A DNA stretch of 43,423 nucleotides, from assembly GCA_964496275.1 (NCBI GenBank), contig CAZBYL010000016.1:1-43423 (forward strand). The letters are read 5' to 3'. Of the stretch, positions 1-8,254 are shown in pieces. The notes beneath the pieces are model-generated. The model worked only from the letters and a program-made list of their open reading frames with translations. It was not told the DNA's origin and did no database searches. Positions within the stretch are counted from its first letter, which is position 1; each line of letters opens with the position of its first letter. A program made the position numbers and the translations under genes. Source of the stretch: CAZBYL01 sp964496275 (GTDB lineage Bacteria; Synergistota; Synergistia; Synergistales; Synergistaceae).

Positions 1-72
1 AAACGCGATAAGATATCCCCAGACAGTAAGAGAAATAAATCACAAACGTTTATTACTCAGGAGGGATTTGTT

Positions 73-1254
73 ATGGCAAGATTTACATTACCCAGAGATT
101 TGTATCACGGAAAAGGTTCGCTTGAAGCTCTTAAGACTCTTAAGGGACACAGAGCTTTTGTTGTAGTCGGCGGCGGAAGTATGAAACGTTTCGGCTTCTT
201 GGATAAAGTGGAAGCGTATCTCAAAGAGGCAGGCATGGAAGTTCGTCTGTTTGAGGGTGTCGAGCCGGATCCCTCCGTTGATACTGTAATGAAGGGCGCG
301 GCTGCTATGAGGGAGTTTAACCCCGACTGGATCGTATCCATAGGCGGCGGCTCACCCATCGATGCGGCAAAGGCTATGTGGGCTTTCTACGAATATCCCG
401 ATACAACTTTTGAGTCGCTCTGCATCCCGTTTAATTTCCCGACGCTTCGCACAAAGGCGAAGTTCTGCGCCATTCCTTCAACTTCGGGAACCGCAACAGA
501 GGTCACCGCGTTTTCCGTTATCACGGATTATAACAAGGGCATTAAGTATCCCTTGGCGGATTTCAACATCACGCCCGATGTCGCGATAGTTGACCCGGAG
601 CTTGCGGAGACAATGCCCAAGAAGCTTACTGCACACACGGGCATGGACGCAATGACTCACGCAATAGAAGCTTATGTTTCCACACTCCACTGCGACTACA
701 CCGACCCTCTCGCACTGCACGCAATAAAGATGGTTGGCGAGAATCTTGTAGCGTCTTACAGCGGAGATATGGATGCACGCGCAAAGATGCACAACGCTCA
801 GTGCCTTGCCGGTATGGCTTTCTCAAACGCGCTGCTCGGCATAGTTCACTCCATGGCTCATAAGACGGGCGCGGCATACAGCGGCGGACATATCGTTCAC
901 GGCTGCGCAAACGCGATGTATCTTCCCAAGGTAATCAGGTTTAACGCGGAAGAGCCGGCAGCGGCGGCACGTTATGCCGAGATAGCAAGGTTCATAGGTC
1001 TCAGCGGCAAAACGGACGCGGAGCTGACAGATGCCCTTATCTCTCACATCAACGGATTGAATAAGCAGCTTGATATCCCCTCACGCATCAAGGATTATGA
1101 GGGCGGAATAATAGACGAAAAGGAATTTATGGAGAAACTGCCGCAGGTAGCCGCTCTCGCGGTGGGAGACGCCTGCACAGGTTCCAACCCGCGCCCGATC
1201 ACACCGGCACAGATGGAAACGCTTCTTAAGAGCTGCTATCTGGACAAGGAGTAG
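73..1254 (+). CDS. Iron-containing alcohol dehydrogenase (group III)
   Basis: A cytoplasmic NAD(P)-dependent alcohol dehydrogenase of the Fe-ADH family (393 aa, the normal length for a stand-alone member). Visible motifs are the nucleotide-binding GGGSPIDAAKA near residue 95, PSTSGTATEVT near 135, and the metal-site regions HTGMDAMTHAIEAY and HSMAHKTGA. The start follows AGGAGGG at a spacing of about 8. It resembles the C-terminal half of the AdhE encoded next door (shared spans around KYPLADF, DAxTHAxEAY and HSMAHK), so the two are paralogues side by side. A terminator separates them, so they are probably transcribed independently. The likely role is aldehyde/alcohol interconversion during fermentation; the substrate cannot be read from sequence. 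The 72 bases upstream hold the ribosome site and no gene that I can recognise. Confidence 0.93.
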   Translation: MARFTLPRDLYHGKGSLEALKTLKGHRAFVVVGGGSMKRFGFLDKVEAYLKEAGMEVRLFEGVEPDPSVDTVMKGAAAMREFNPDWIVSIGGGSPIDAAKAMWAFYEYPDTTFESLCIPFNFPTLRTKAKFCAIPSTSGTATEVTAFSVITDYNKGIKYPLADFNITPDVAIVDPELAETMPKKLTAHTGMDAMTHAIEAYVSTLHCDYTDPLALHAIKMVGENLVASYSGDMDARAKMHNAQCLAGMAFSNALLGIVHSMAHKTGAAYSGGHIVHGCANAMYLPKVIRFNAEEPAAAARYAEIARFIGLSGKTDAELTDALISHINGLNKQLDIPSRIKDYEGGIIDEKEFMEKLPQVAALAVGDACTGSNPRPITPAQMETLLKSCYLDKE

Positions 1255-1335
1255 CGTTCGGCATTTCACGCGGGACAAAAATAATTTGCCTCAAATATAA
1301 CACCACATAAAACGCATTACTTCTCCAATTTCCCC

Positions 1336-1379
1336 GAAGCCCCTTTGACTATTGCTGTAATTGAAGGGGCTTCTTTCTT
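1336..1379 (+). terminator. Intrinsic terminator after the first alcohol dehydrogenase
   Basis: A perfect 10-bp stem (GAAGCCCCTT at 1336-1345 with AAGGGGCTTC at 1364-1373) and an 18-nt loop are followed by a T-rich tail. It lies between the two dehydrogenase genes and insulates adhE. Confidence 0.8.
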
Positions 1380-1388
1380 AAAGCAGAA

Positions 1389-1406
1389 TAGTGAAAAAAT
1401 TAACAA
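1389..1406 (+). promoter_or_regulatory. Candidate Rex (redox repressor) operator upstream of adhE
   Basis: The 18-mer TAGTGAAAAAATTAACAA has the 7-4-7 geometry of Rex sites (consensus TTGTGAA or TTGTTAA, 4 nt, TTAACAA). The right half is perfect; the left half deviates mainly at position 2. It lies 61 nt upstream of the adhE ATG. Rex repressing adhE when NADH/NAD+ is low is well known in clostridia; that it acts here is inference. No convincing -35/-10 pair was found around it. Confidence 0.5.
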
Positions 1407-1467
1407 TATATACAGTGAAACGCATGTTTTCCAAATTTCGGCGTATGCCACATAGGGGAATCGTATT

Positions 1468-4086
1468 ATGAAAACAAAGGCAGAGGCTACATCCGTATCA
1501 CAGGTCGACAGTGTGGAGGCGCTCAAGGCCCGCATGGCCGAGGTGCGCGCGGCGCAGGTTCTTTTTTCCTCCTATACGCAGGAACAGGTGGATAAGATTT
1601 TCCTTGCTGCGGCTATGGCTGCGAACAGGGAGCGTATTCCCCTTGCAAAGCTGGCCGTTGAGGAGACGGGCATGGGGATTCTTGAGGATAAGGTTATCAA
1701 GAATCATTTCGCGGCCGAGTATATTTACAACGCCTATAAGGACACAAAGACTTGCGGCGTTTTGGAAGAGGATAAGGCTTACGGCATGAAGAAGATAGCC
1801 GAGCCAGTGGGCATTATCGCGGCTGTCATTCCCACGACAAACCCCACTTCCACCGCCATTTTCAAGACTCTGTTGGCTCTTAAAACACGCAACGGCATAG
1901 TGATAAGCCCGCACCCTAAGGCAAAGAACGCGACTATCGCGGCTGCCAAGGTTGTTTTGGACGCGGCTGTTGCGGCGGGCGCGCCCAAGGGAATTATAGC
2001 GTGGATAGACGTGCCTTCGCTTGACCTTACAAACGAAGTTATGAGAGCCGCGGATATTATTCTGGCAACAGGCGGCCCCGGCATGGTGAAGTCCGCGTAT
2101 TCAAGCGGCAAGCCGGCGATAGGAGTCGGAGCCGGAAATACGCCCGCCATTATAGACGAGTCTGCCGACCTGCTGCTTGCCGTGAGTTCGATTATACATT
2201 CAAAAACTTTTGACAACGGCATGATATGCGCTTCCGAGCAGTCCGTGATAGTTCACACCAAGGTTTATGACACGGTGAAGAAGGAGTTTGCGTACCGCGG
2301 CTGCTATTTCCTCAACAAAGAGGAGACGGAGCGCGTGCGCAAGACGATAATCATAAACGGAGCTTTGAACGCAAAAATTGTCGGGCAGAAGGCCTTTACG
2401 ATAGCGAAGCTCGCGGGAGTCACAGTGCCCGAGGATACGAAGATTCTCATAGGCGAGGTTGAGAGCGTAGATATTTCCGAGGAGTTCGCGCACGAAAAGC
2501 TCTCGCCCGTGCTTGCCATGTACAGAGCCAAGGATTTCGGCGACGCGGTGGCGAAGGCGGAGCAGCTTGTTGCGGACGGAGGCTACGGTCACACTTCATC
2601 TCTTTACATAAATGATATAACGGAACGGGAGAAGATAGATTTCCACGCGTCGCGCATGAAGACGGGGCGTATTCTTATAAACACACCCTCCTCACAGGGC
2701 GGTATCGGCGACCTTTATAATTTCAAACTCGCACCCTCGCTCACACTGGGCTGCGGCTCATGGGGCGGGAACTCCGTCTCTGAAAACGTCGGCGTGAAGC
2801 ACCTTCTGAATATCAAGACCGTCGCCGAGAGGAGAGAGAATATGCTCTGGTTCAGATCCCCCGAAAAGCTTTATGTGAAGAAGGGCTGCCTTGCCGTGGC
2901 TCTCGATGAGCTGAAAAATGTTTTGGGTAAGAAGAAAGTATTCATCGTTACGGACTCGTTCCTTTACAACAACGACTACACGAAGCCTATTACGGAGAAG
3001 TTGGACGAAATGGGCATCACTCACACGACCTTCTTCAACGTGGCGCCGGACCCGACTCTCGCCTCCGCAAAGGAAGGCGCTGAGGCAATGAGAGCCTTTG
3101 CTCCCGACTGCATAATCGCCCTTGGCGGCGGATCTGCGATGGACGCGGGAAAGATTATGTGGGTGATGTATGAGCACCCGGAAGCGGATTTCATGGATAT
3201 GGCAATGCGCTTTATAGATATCAGAAAGCGCGTATACGGATTCCCCAAGATGGGCGAAAAGGCATACTTTATAGCCGTTCCCACTTCTGCGGGAACAGGT
3301 TCGGAAGTCACGCCCTTCGCAGTCATAACGGACGAAAAGACCGGCGTTAAGTATCCGCTTGCCGATTATGAGCTTATGCCCAACATGGCGATAGTGGATG
3401 CGGATATGATGATGAACGCGCCTAAGGGGCTGACTGCGTCATCGGGTATAGACGCTGTGACTCACGCTCTTGAAGCGTACGCAGCAATGCTCGGCACGGA
3501 GTACACGGACGCTCTCGCACTCCGCTCGCTGAAATCAATTTTTGAATATCTGCCGAGAGCCTATGACAACGGCCCGAACGACCCTGTCGCGCGCGAAAAG
3601 ATGGGCAACGCGGCCACAATGGCAGGTATGGCGTTCGCAAACGCATTCCTCGGAGTGTGCCACTCAATGGCTCACAAGCTCGGAGCTTTCCACCACCTGC
3701 CGCACGGAGTCGCAAACGCGCTTATGATAGAGCATGTAATTCGCTTCAACGCGGAGGAAACGCCCAAGAAAATGGGAACTTTCTCACAGTACGCATATCC
3801 GCACACTCTTGAAAGATATGCCGAAGTCGCGGACTATCTGAAGCTGTCCGGCAAGAACGACACGGAAAAAGTAGAAGCTCTCATCTCGGCTGTCAACACT
3901 CTGAAAGAGAGAGTCGGCATAAAGAGAACCATCAAGGATTACGGAGTTGACGAGAAGAGTTTCCTTGAGACAATAGACGCTATGACAGAGCAGGCGTTTG
4001 ACGACCAGTGCACCGGCGCAAACCCCAGATATCCTCTCATGAGCGAGATAAAAGAGATGTACCTCAAAGCCTACTACGGAAAATAG
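1468..4086 (+). CDS. adhE: Bifunctional acetaldehyde-CoA/alcohol dehydrogenase AdhE
   Basis: AdhE reduces acetyl-CoA to acetaldehyde and then to ethanol, using two NADH. At 872 aa it has the usual length and two domains. The N-terminal aldehyde dehydrogenase part (about residues 15-440) has the catalytic cysteine at residue 254 in DNGMICASEQ. The C-terminal iron alcohol dehydrogenase part (about 465-872) has GGGSAMDAGK, the metal-binding GIDAVTHALEAY and HSMAHKLGAFHHLPHG. AdhE enzymes normally assemble into filaments called spirosomes. The ATG follows GGGG at about 8 nt. A Rex-like site upstream would couple expression to the NADH level. The downstream kinase-like gene begins 12 nt after the stop, suggesting one transcript through the small [2Fe-2S] protein gene that follows. 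Confidence 0.96.
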   Translation: MKTKAEATSVSQVDSVEALKARMAEVRAAQVLFSSYTQEQVDKIFLAAAMAANRERIPLAKLAVEETGMGILEDKVIKNHFAAEYIYNAYKDTKTCGVLEEDKAYGMKKIAEPVGIIAAVIPTTNPTSTAIFKTLLALKTRNGIVISPHPKAKNATIAAAKVVLDAAVAAGAPKGIIAWIDVPSLDLTNEVMRAADIILATGGPGMVKSAYSSGKPAIGVGAGNTPAIIDESADLLLAVSSIIHSKTFDNGMICASEQSVIVHTKVYDTVKKEFAYRGCYFLNKEETERVRKTIIINGALNAKIVGQKAFTIAKLAGVTVPEDTKILIGEVESVDISEEFAHEKLSPVLAMYRAKDFGDAVAKAEQLVADGGYGHTSSLYINDITEREKIDFHASRMKTGRILINTPSSQGGIGDLYNFKLAPSLTLGCGSWGGNSVSENVGVKHLLNIKTVAERRENMLWFRSPEKLYVKKGCLAVALDELKNVLGKKKVFIVTDSFLYNNDYTKPITEKLDEMGITHTTFFNVAPDPTLASAKEGAEAMRAFAPDCIIALGGGSAMDAGKIMWVMYEHPEADFMDMAMRFIDIRKRVYGFPKMGEKAYFIAVPTSAGTGSEVTPFAVITDEKTGVKYPLADYELMPNMAIVDADMMMNAPKGLTASSGIDAVTHALEAYAAMLGTEYTDALALRSLKSIFEYLPRAYDNGPNDPVAREKMGNAATMAGMAFANAFLGVCHSMAHKLGAFHHLPHGVANALMIEHVIRFNAEETPKKMGTFSQYAYPHTLERYAEVADYLKLSGKNDTEKVEALISAVNTLKERVGIKRTIKDYGVDEKSFLETIDAMTEQAFDDQCTGANPRYPLMSEIKEMYLKAYYGK

Positions 4087-4098
4087 GAGGAAGCGGAC

Positions 4099-4848
4099 AT
4101 GAATTTGGAAAGAGTTATAGCCGTAAGAACGGGAAGAACCGTCTATCGGGACAACGACAAATGTATCAAACTTTTCGACTCCGACTATTCAAAGGCGGAA
4201 GTGCTGAACGAGGCTCTCTGTCAGGCAAGAGTCGAGGAAACGGACCTTCTTATTCCGAAAATTCTCGAGGTAAAAAAGTACGAGGATAAGTGGGTAATAG
4301 TTTCGGACTACATTGCGGGCAAGACGCTGGATCGCCTTATGGAAGAAAACCCCGATAAGTCAGACGAATACTTTGACATGTTCGTCAAGGTGCAGATGGA
4401 CATACACTCGCGCAAAGCCCCCCTGCTGAACAAGCTCAAAGACAGCATGAACAGCAAGATATTCAAAGCAGGTCTCGACTCGGCGGCGCTCTATGACGTA
4501 CACACAAGGCTCGAATCAATGCCGTCAGACATGAAGCTCTGCCACGGAGGTTTTGACCCGTCAAACGTGATAGTCACAGAGACAGGCAAAGCGTACATTC
4601 TGGACTGGTCGGGCGCGGCTCAGGGCACACCCGCTGCGGACGCGGCGCGCACATACCTTCTCTTCTGGCTCTCCGGAAACATAGCGGGCGCGGATAAATA
4701 CCTTGACGTCTATTGCAGAAAGAGCGGCACACCCAAGGAATCCGTCCAGAAGTGGATACCTCTTTCCGCGGCGGCGCAATTGGCGGAAGGCAAGGCGGAG
4801 GAGCGCGAATTTCTGCTCTATTGGGTAAACGTTGTAGATTACGAATAG
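4099..4848 (+). CDS. APH-fold phosphotransferase homologue with altered catalytic loop
   Basis: A 249-aa member of the aminoglycoside phosphotransferase/choline kinase fold. An N-lobe lysine region (KCIKLFD, about residues 21-27) is followed by the hinge VSDYIAGKTL, the catalytic loop HGGFDPSN (149-156) and the metal motif ILDWSGAA with Asp169. In active APH enzymes the loop reads HGDxxxxN, and its Asp is the catalytic base; here that position (151) is Gly. The protein may therefore be inactive, may use Asp153, or may bind rather than phosphorylate its ligand. It lies between adhE and a [2Fe-2S] gene with gaps of 12 and 18 nt and has its own GGAGG site, so it is almost certainly co-transcribed with adhE. 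The substrate is unknown, and antibiotic resistance is not implied. Confidence 0.8.
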   Translation: MNLERVIAVRTGRTVYRDNDKCIKLFDSDYSKAEVLNEALCQARVEETDLLIPKILEVKKYEDKWVIVSDYIAGKTLDRLMEENPDKSDEYFDMFVKVQMDIHSRKAPLLNKLKDSMNSKIFKAGLDSAALYDVHTRLESMPSDMKLCHGGFDPSNVIVTETGKAYILDWSGAAQGTPAADAARTYLLFWLSGNIAGADKYLDVYCRKSGTPKESVQKWIPLSAAAQLAEGKAEEREFLLYWVNVVDYE

Positions 4849-4866
4849 ACTAAGGAGAGCATGACA

Positions 4867-5112
4867 ATGACAAATGTTTTAGTTTGCATCGGCAGCGCCT
4901 GCCACGTAAAGGGCTCGCGCAAAGTGGTGGAGGAACTCCAGTTTCTGACTGCGGAGCACAAGCTCAAAGACAAGGTGAACCTAAGAGGCAAATTCTGCAT
5001 GGGCAGATGTCAGGAGGGCGTATGCGTCACAGTGGACGGCGAAGCCTACTCCGTTACGCCTGAAACAACCAAAGAATTTTTTGAAAAGGAAATAATCACG
5101 AGAGCGAAATAG
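4867..5112 (+). CDS. Small thioredoxin-like [2Fe-2S] ferredoxin (NuoE-type)
   Basis: An 81-aa protein carrying the complete cysteine pattern of thioredoxin-like [2Fe-2S] ferredoxins: Cys7-x4-Cys12 (CIGSACH) and Cys44-x3-Cys48 (FCMGRC), plus an extra Cys53. The family shuttles electrons, often as a NuoE/HydC-like module. I chose the ATG at 4867 because AGGAG (4853-4857) then sits 9 nt away; an in-frame ATG at 4861 would be only 3 nt away. It ends the adhE operon just before a strong terminator. An electron-transfer or redox-sensing role linked to AdhE is inference from position alone. Confidence 0.85.
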   Translation: MTNVLVCIGSACHVKGSRKVVEELQFLTAEHKLKDKVNLRGKFCMGRCQEGVCVTVDGEAYSVTPETTKEFFEKEIITRAK

Positions 5113-5150
5113 CAGCGGCCGTATAAAAACCAACAGGAACCAAGCTTCAC

Positions 5151-5195
5151 AAAAGAGAGAGGCGAGGAGAAAATCCATTTCAGCCTCTCTCTTTT
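5151..5195 (+). terminator. Intrinsic terminator of the adhE operon
   Basis: A perfect 13-bp stem (AAAAGAGAGAGGC at 5151-5163 with GCCTCTCTCTTTT at 5183-5195), a 19-nt loop, and a T-run contained in the 3' arm and continuing beyond it. Confidence 0.85.
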
Positions 5196-5261
5196 ATTGT
5201 GATAAAATAACACAGAACACTTTCACAATTTGCATTACTGAATAATGGCAGGTGGTACATT

Positions 5262-8207
5262 ATGAAGTATAAAGCTTGTTTGCTTGGCGCGCCGGAGCTT
5301 TACACGGACGGTGAACTGTGCGTTTTCCCGTTCAAAAAGGCTCAGATACTTGCGCTTGTGCTCATAGAAGAAAGAAGTATCTCAAAAGACAAAATATGCG
5401 AACTCCTCTGGGCGGACAAACCGACAGATAAGGCGCGGAGAAACCTGAGCAACGCCATAAGCCATATAAAAAAAATACTGCCTGCCGACATAGGCAGCGG
5501 CGGCATAATCACGCTCGACCCCAAGACAAAAATAGAGCGCGACACAGACTCTCTGCAAAAAATCGAAACAATGGACATTGCGGAGATAAAAAAATTCCTA
5601 TCCCCATTCATGAACCTGCCGGAGCTTGAGGACTGGGAAGGCTTCTCGGATTGGCTGCTCCCCAAGCGCGAACACTACCACAGGCTCTTCGTCGAAGGAG
5701 TCAAAAAAAGAGCGGAAAAACAGACCTGCCTGGGTACGGAAGCGGGATACGCCGACGCAATCGCCTGCTACGAATGTCTCACGGAATCCGAACCCTACGA
5801 CGAAAAAATCCACGGAGAACTTGTGCGCCTCTACATAAAGACAAATCAGAAACTCAAAGCCGTGGCAAGTGCGCGCTCATTCTCAAAACGGATAGAAAGC
5901 GATTTCGGCATAGAGGCGGACCTCTCGGACATATACTCGCTGATGAACAGAAAAAGCAAAAAGACGGGCGCAGCTATCCAAGGCGGCGAACATGGAGAAA
6001 ACCCGCTTGCCAGGAACGGGGAAATTCTGGAAATGCTGGACTTCATAACCCGCACCGGTGCGGACAACATCTCCTCCTGCGGATTTGTGTGGGGTGAACA
6101 GGGCATCGGAAAAACCGTCTTTATCAGCGAAATAATCTCCTGTCTGCAAGAAAGAGAGTGGAAATGCTCCACCGTAAAGTGCGCTCAGGAAGAAAAAGAG
6201 AGCCCTATGGCTCCCTTCACAAGATTCCTGAAAAGCAACAACGACGCTGCTCTGCAATATGAAAAAACAACCTCCTTCACGGAACTGAACTACTCTCACA
6301 TAGCGGAGCTTGTCTACAAGGAGACAGCCGAGGTAACGGGCGAGCGCCACAGCCTGCTCATAATAGAAAACATACAGTGGATGGACAACGCCTCATGGAT
6401 GATCCTTGAGACAATAATGAGAGACACAAGAGCCGTGCGCCACCTCCTGGTAACGGGATTTGAAGAAGTGCGCTCATCCTTCATGCTGCGAAGCGCGATG
6501 GCGGACGAGCCCTTTGAACAGTTTGAAGTCCTGCTGAAACGCTTTGACCTGGCACAAACAGGGCGTATATGCCGCGAAATGTGCCCGAGCCAAGAATGGA
6601 ACGACTCCCGAATACATGACATATACCTGCAAACGGAAGGAAACCCCTTCTTCATCAAAGAGGCGCTGAAATTCAACGACGCGCACAAAAACGGAGAAAC
6701 AAGCGTCGGGCAAAACATCTTCCTCTCCATGGTTGAGCTGCTCGGCGACAGTGAAAGGCTCTTCGTAGAGGCGATAGCCATAGCCCACGAATACGCCTCA
6801 ATCTCCGTCATAGCAAAAATACTCGACATATCGCAGCTTGAAGTCTCAAAACTATACAACAGCGTCCGCATACAGGGCTTCCTGCGCGAACAGAAAAACG
6901 AAAAGGGAGATGTGCTTTACTACTTTACTCACATAAAGATACGCGAAGCAATAATGGAAACAATGTCCCTCTCCCGCAGACACGCGCTTCTCGTAAAAAA
7001 CATAGAACTCCTTGAATCCGGCAGCCCCGGCGCACTCTACAGAGAGAGAAATATATGCGCTCAGCTCTTCCGCCTCTGCATGGAAGCCGGGCTGGAACAA
7101 AAAGAGCTCAGATGGCGCATAAGGGAGCTGGAACTGCATTTCAGCGCGGCTCACGAAGTATTTCCGGCTCTCATAGACAGAGACCTGATGTACTACATCC
7201 CGTCTGCGGAGGACACAAAATACACGGAAAAAGCCCTGAAAGAGGCTCTTGAGCTGCTGGACAAAGTCTCACGGGAACACGGAGGCACGGCAGAAGTTAC
7301 CGGCGCGGAGTGCGAGCTGTTCATACTGAAAGGCGCTTTCCTATGGTGGAACGGGCACTATGACGACTCAAGACAACTCCTGAACGAAGCTATGCGCAGA
7401 GCTGTAAGCCGCAATGACGACACCTGCACGGCAAAAGCCGCGCTTCAAATATGCTACCTCGCCATACAGACAGACGACGCGCGGCTGCTCTCATGCTCCG
7501 GCAAAATACTGTTCAGACTGGCTCAAAAACATCACATCCACCGCATCTTGGGGGTAGCCGCAAGATTCCTTGCCATCGCCAAAATACTGGACAACAAACA
7601 CGATGAAGTAATAGGCATGCTCCAAATGTCCACCAAAATCTTTGAAAAACTTGAAGAACGGGGCGAAAGATACACAGTCAGCATCATAGCGGCGGAACAC
7701 TTCAAAGGCGACCTCAAGCTGGCGGACGGAATGATAGCGGAAGCCCTTGTCTACTACGTCAACTGCATCAACATCGGAGAATCCATAGGACTCTACAGAG
7801 GTCTTGGACTGTCGCTTGCAAAAGCCGCATTCTGCATGATGCTCCTGCGCGACTACGAAACGGCCGAAAAATACCTGCTCCGCACGGAAAAATTCTTCAC
7901 CATCATGCACTCCGACGCGGAAGAAGGACTCCAAGGCGGCGGCATAGCCTTCAGCCTGATGGGGCTCATCTACTGCCGCAACGGAGACTGGAACCACGGC
8001 AAACAATACTTCGCAATGGCGCAGCGTCTGGTCCGCAACACCAAACGCCCCACATGGCGCGCCATGATGTACTGGGCAAAACTCCGCCTATACGACATAT
8101 CATCAGAAATCCCCGAGGACTTCGCAAAAGCCGTACTGGACCACAAACAGCAATACTACCTCCTACAGCTCCACAAACTCCGCCACAAAGTCGGCTGGAT
8201 AATATAG
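5262..8207 (+). CDS. SARP/BTAD-type regulator with ATPase and TPR-like C-terminus
   Basis: A 981-aa signal-integrating transcription factor. Residues 1-95 form an OmpR-type winged helix (LLGAPELYTDG; ARRNLSNAISHIKK). Residues about 97-230 are a bacterial transcriptional activator (BTAD) helical domain (YDEKIHGELVRLYI). An NTPase domain follows with Walker A GEQGIGKT near residue 279 and a Walker B-like LLIIENIQWMD near 365. The C-terminal 400 residues are helical repeats of TPR/MalT type. Such STAND-like proteins activate transcription when a ligand promotes ATP-dependent assembly; the ligand and targets here are unknown. It stands alone behind a terminator, with a weak AGGTGG ribosome site. 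Its position next to the adhE operon on one side and the restriction system on the other makes either a candidate target, but nothing in the sequence decides this. Confidence 0.85.
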   Translation: MKYKACLLGAPELYTDGELCVFPFKKAQILALVLIEERSISKDKICELLWADKPTDKARRNLSNAISHIKKILPADIGSGGIITLDPKTKIERDTDSLQKIETMDIAEIKKFLSPFMNLPELEDWEGFSDWLLPKREHYHRLFVEGVKKRAEKQTCLGTEAGYADAIACYECLTESEPYDEKIHGELVRLYIKTNQKLKAVASARSFSKRIESDFGIEADLSDIYSLMNRKSKKTGAAIQGGEHGENPLARNGEILEMLDFITRTGADNISSCGFVWGEQGIGKTVFISEIISCLQEREWKCSTVKCAQEEKESPMAPFTRFLKSNNDAALQYEKTTSFTELNYSHIAELVYKETAEVTGERHSLLIIENIQWMDNASWMILETIMRDTRAVRHLLVTGFEEVRSSFMLRSAMADEPFEQFEVLLKRFDLAQTGRICREMCPSQEWNDSRIHDIYLQTEGNPFFIKEALKFNDAHKNGETSVGQNIFLSMVELLGDSERLFVEAIAIAHEYASISVIAKILDISQLEVSKLYNSVRIQGFLREQKNEKGDVLYYFTHIKIREAIMETMSLSRRHALLVKNIELLESGSPGALYRERNICAQLFRLCMEAGLEQKELRWRIRELELHFSAAHEVFPALIDRDLMYYIPSAEDTKYTEKALKEALELLDKVSREHGGTAEVTGAECELFILKGAFLWWNGHYDDSRQLLNEAMRRAVSRNDDTCTAKAALQICYLAIQTDDARLLSCSGKILFRLAQKHHIHRILGVAARFLAIAKILDNKHDEVIGMLQMSTKIFEKLEERGERYTVSIIAAEHFKGDLKLADGMIAEALVYYVNCINIGESIGLYRGLGLSLAKAAFCMMLLRDYETAEKYLLRTEKFFTIMHSDAEEGLQGGGIAFSLMGLIYCRNGDWNHGKQYFAMAQRLVRNTKRPTWRAMMYWAKLRLYDISSEIPEDFAKAVLDHKQQYYLLQLHKLRHKVGWII

Positions 8208-8254
8208 AAAGAGGGCAAAGAGCTGCGGACTCCAGCCGATTCTTACCCTCTTTC
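8207..8254 (+). terminator. Convergent terminator overlapping the end of the restriction gene
   Basis: A 9-bp inverted repeat (GAAAGAGGG at 8207-8215, CCCTCTTTC at 8246-8254) lies between two convergent genes. Its right arm is coding sequence for the last residues of the minus-strand endonuclease. The T-tract is short, so termination strength is uncertain. Confidence 0.55.
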
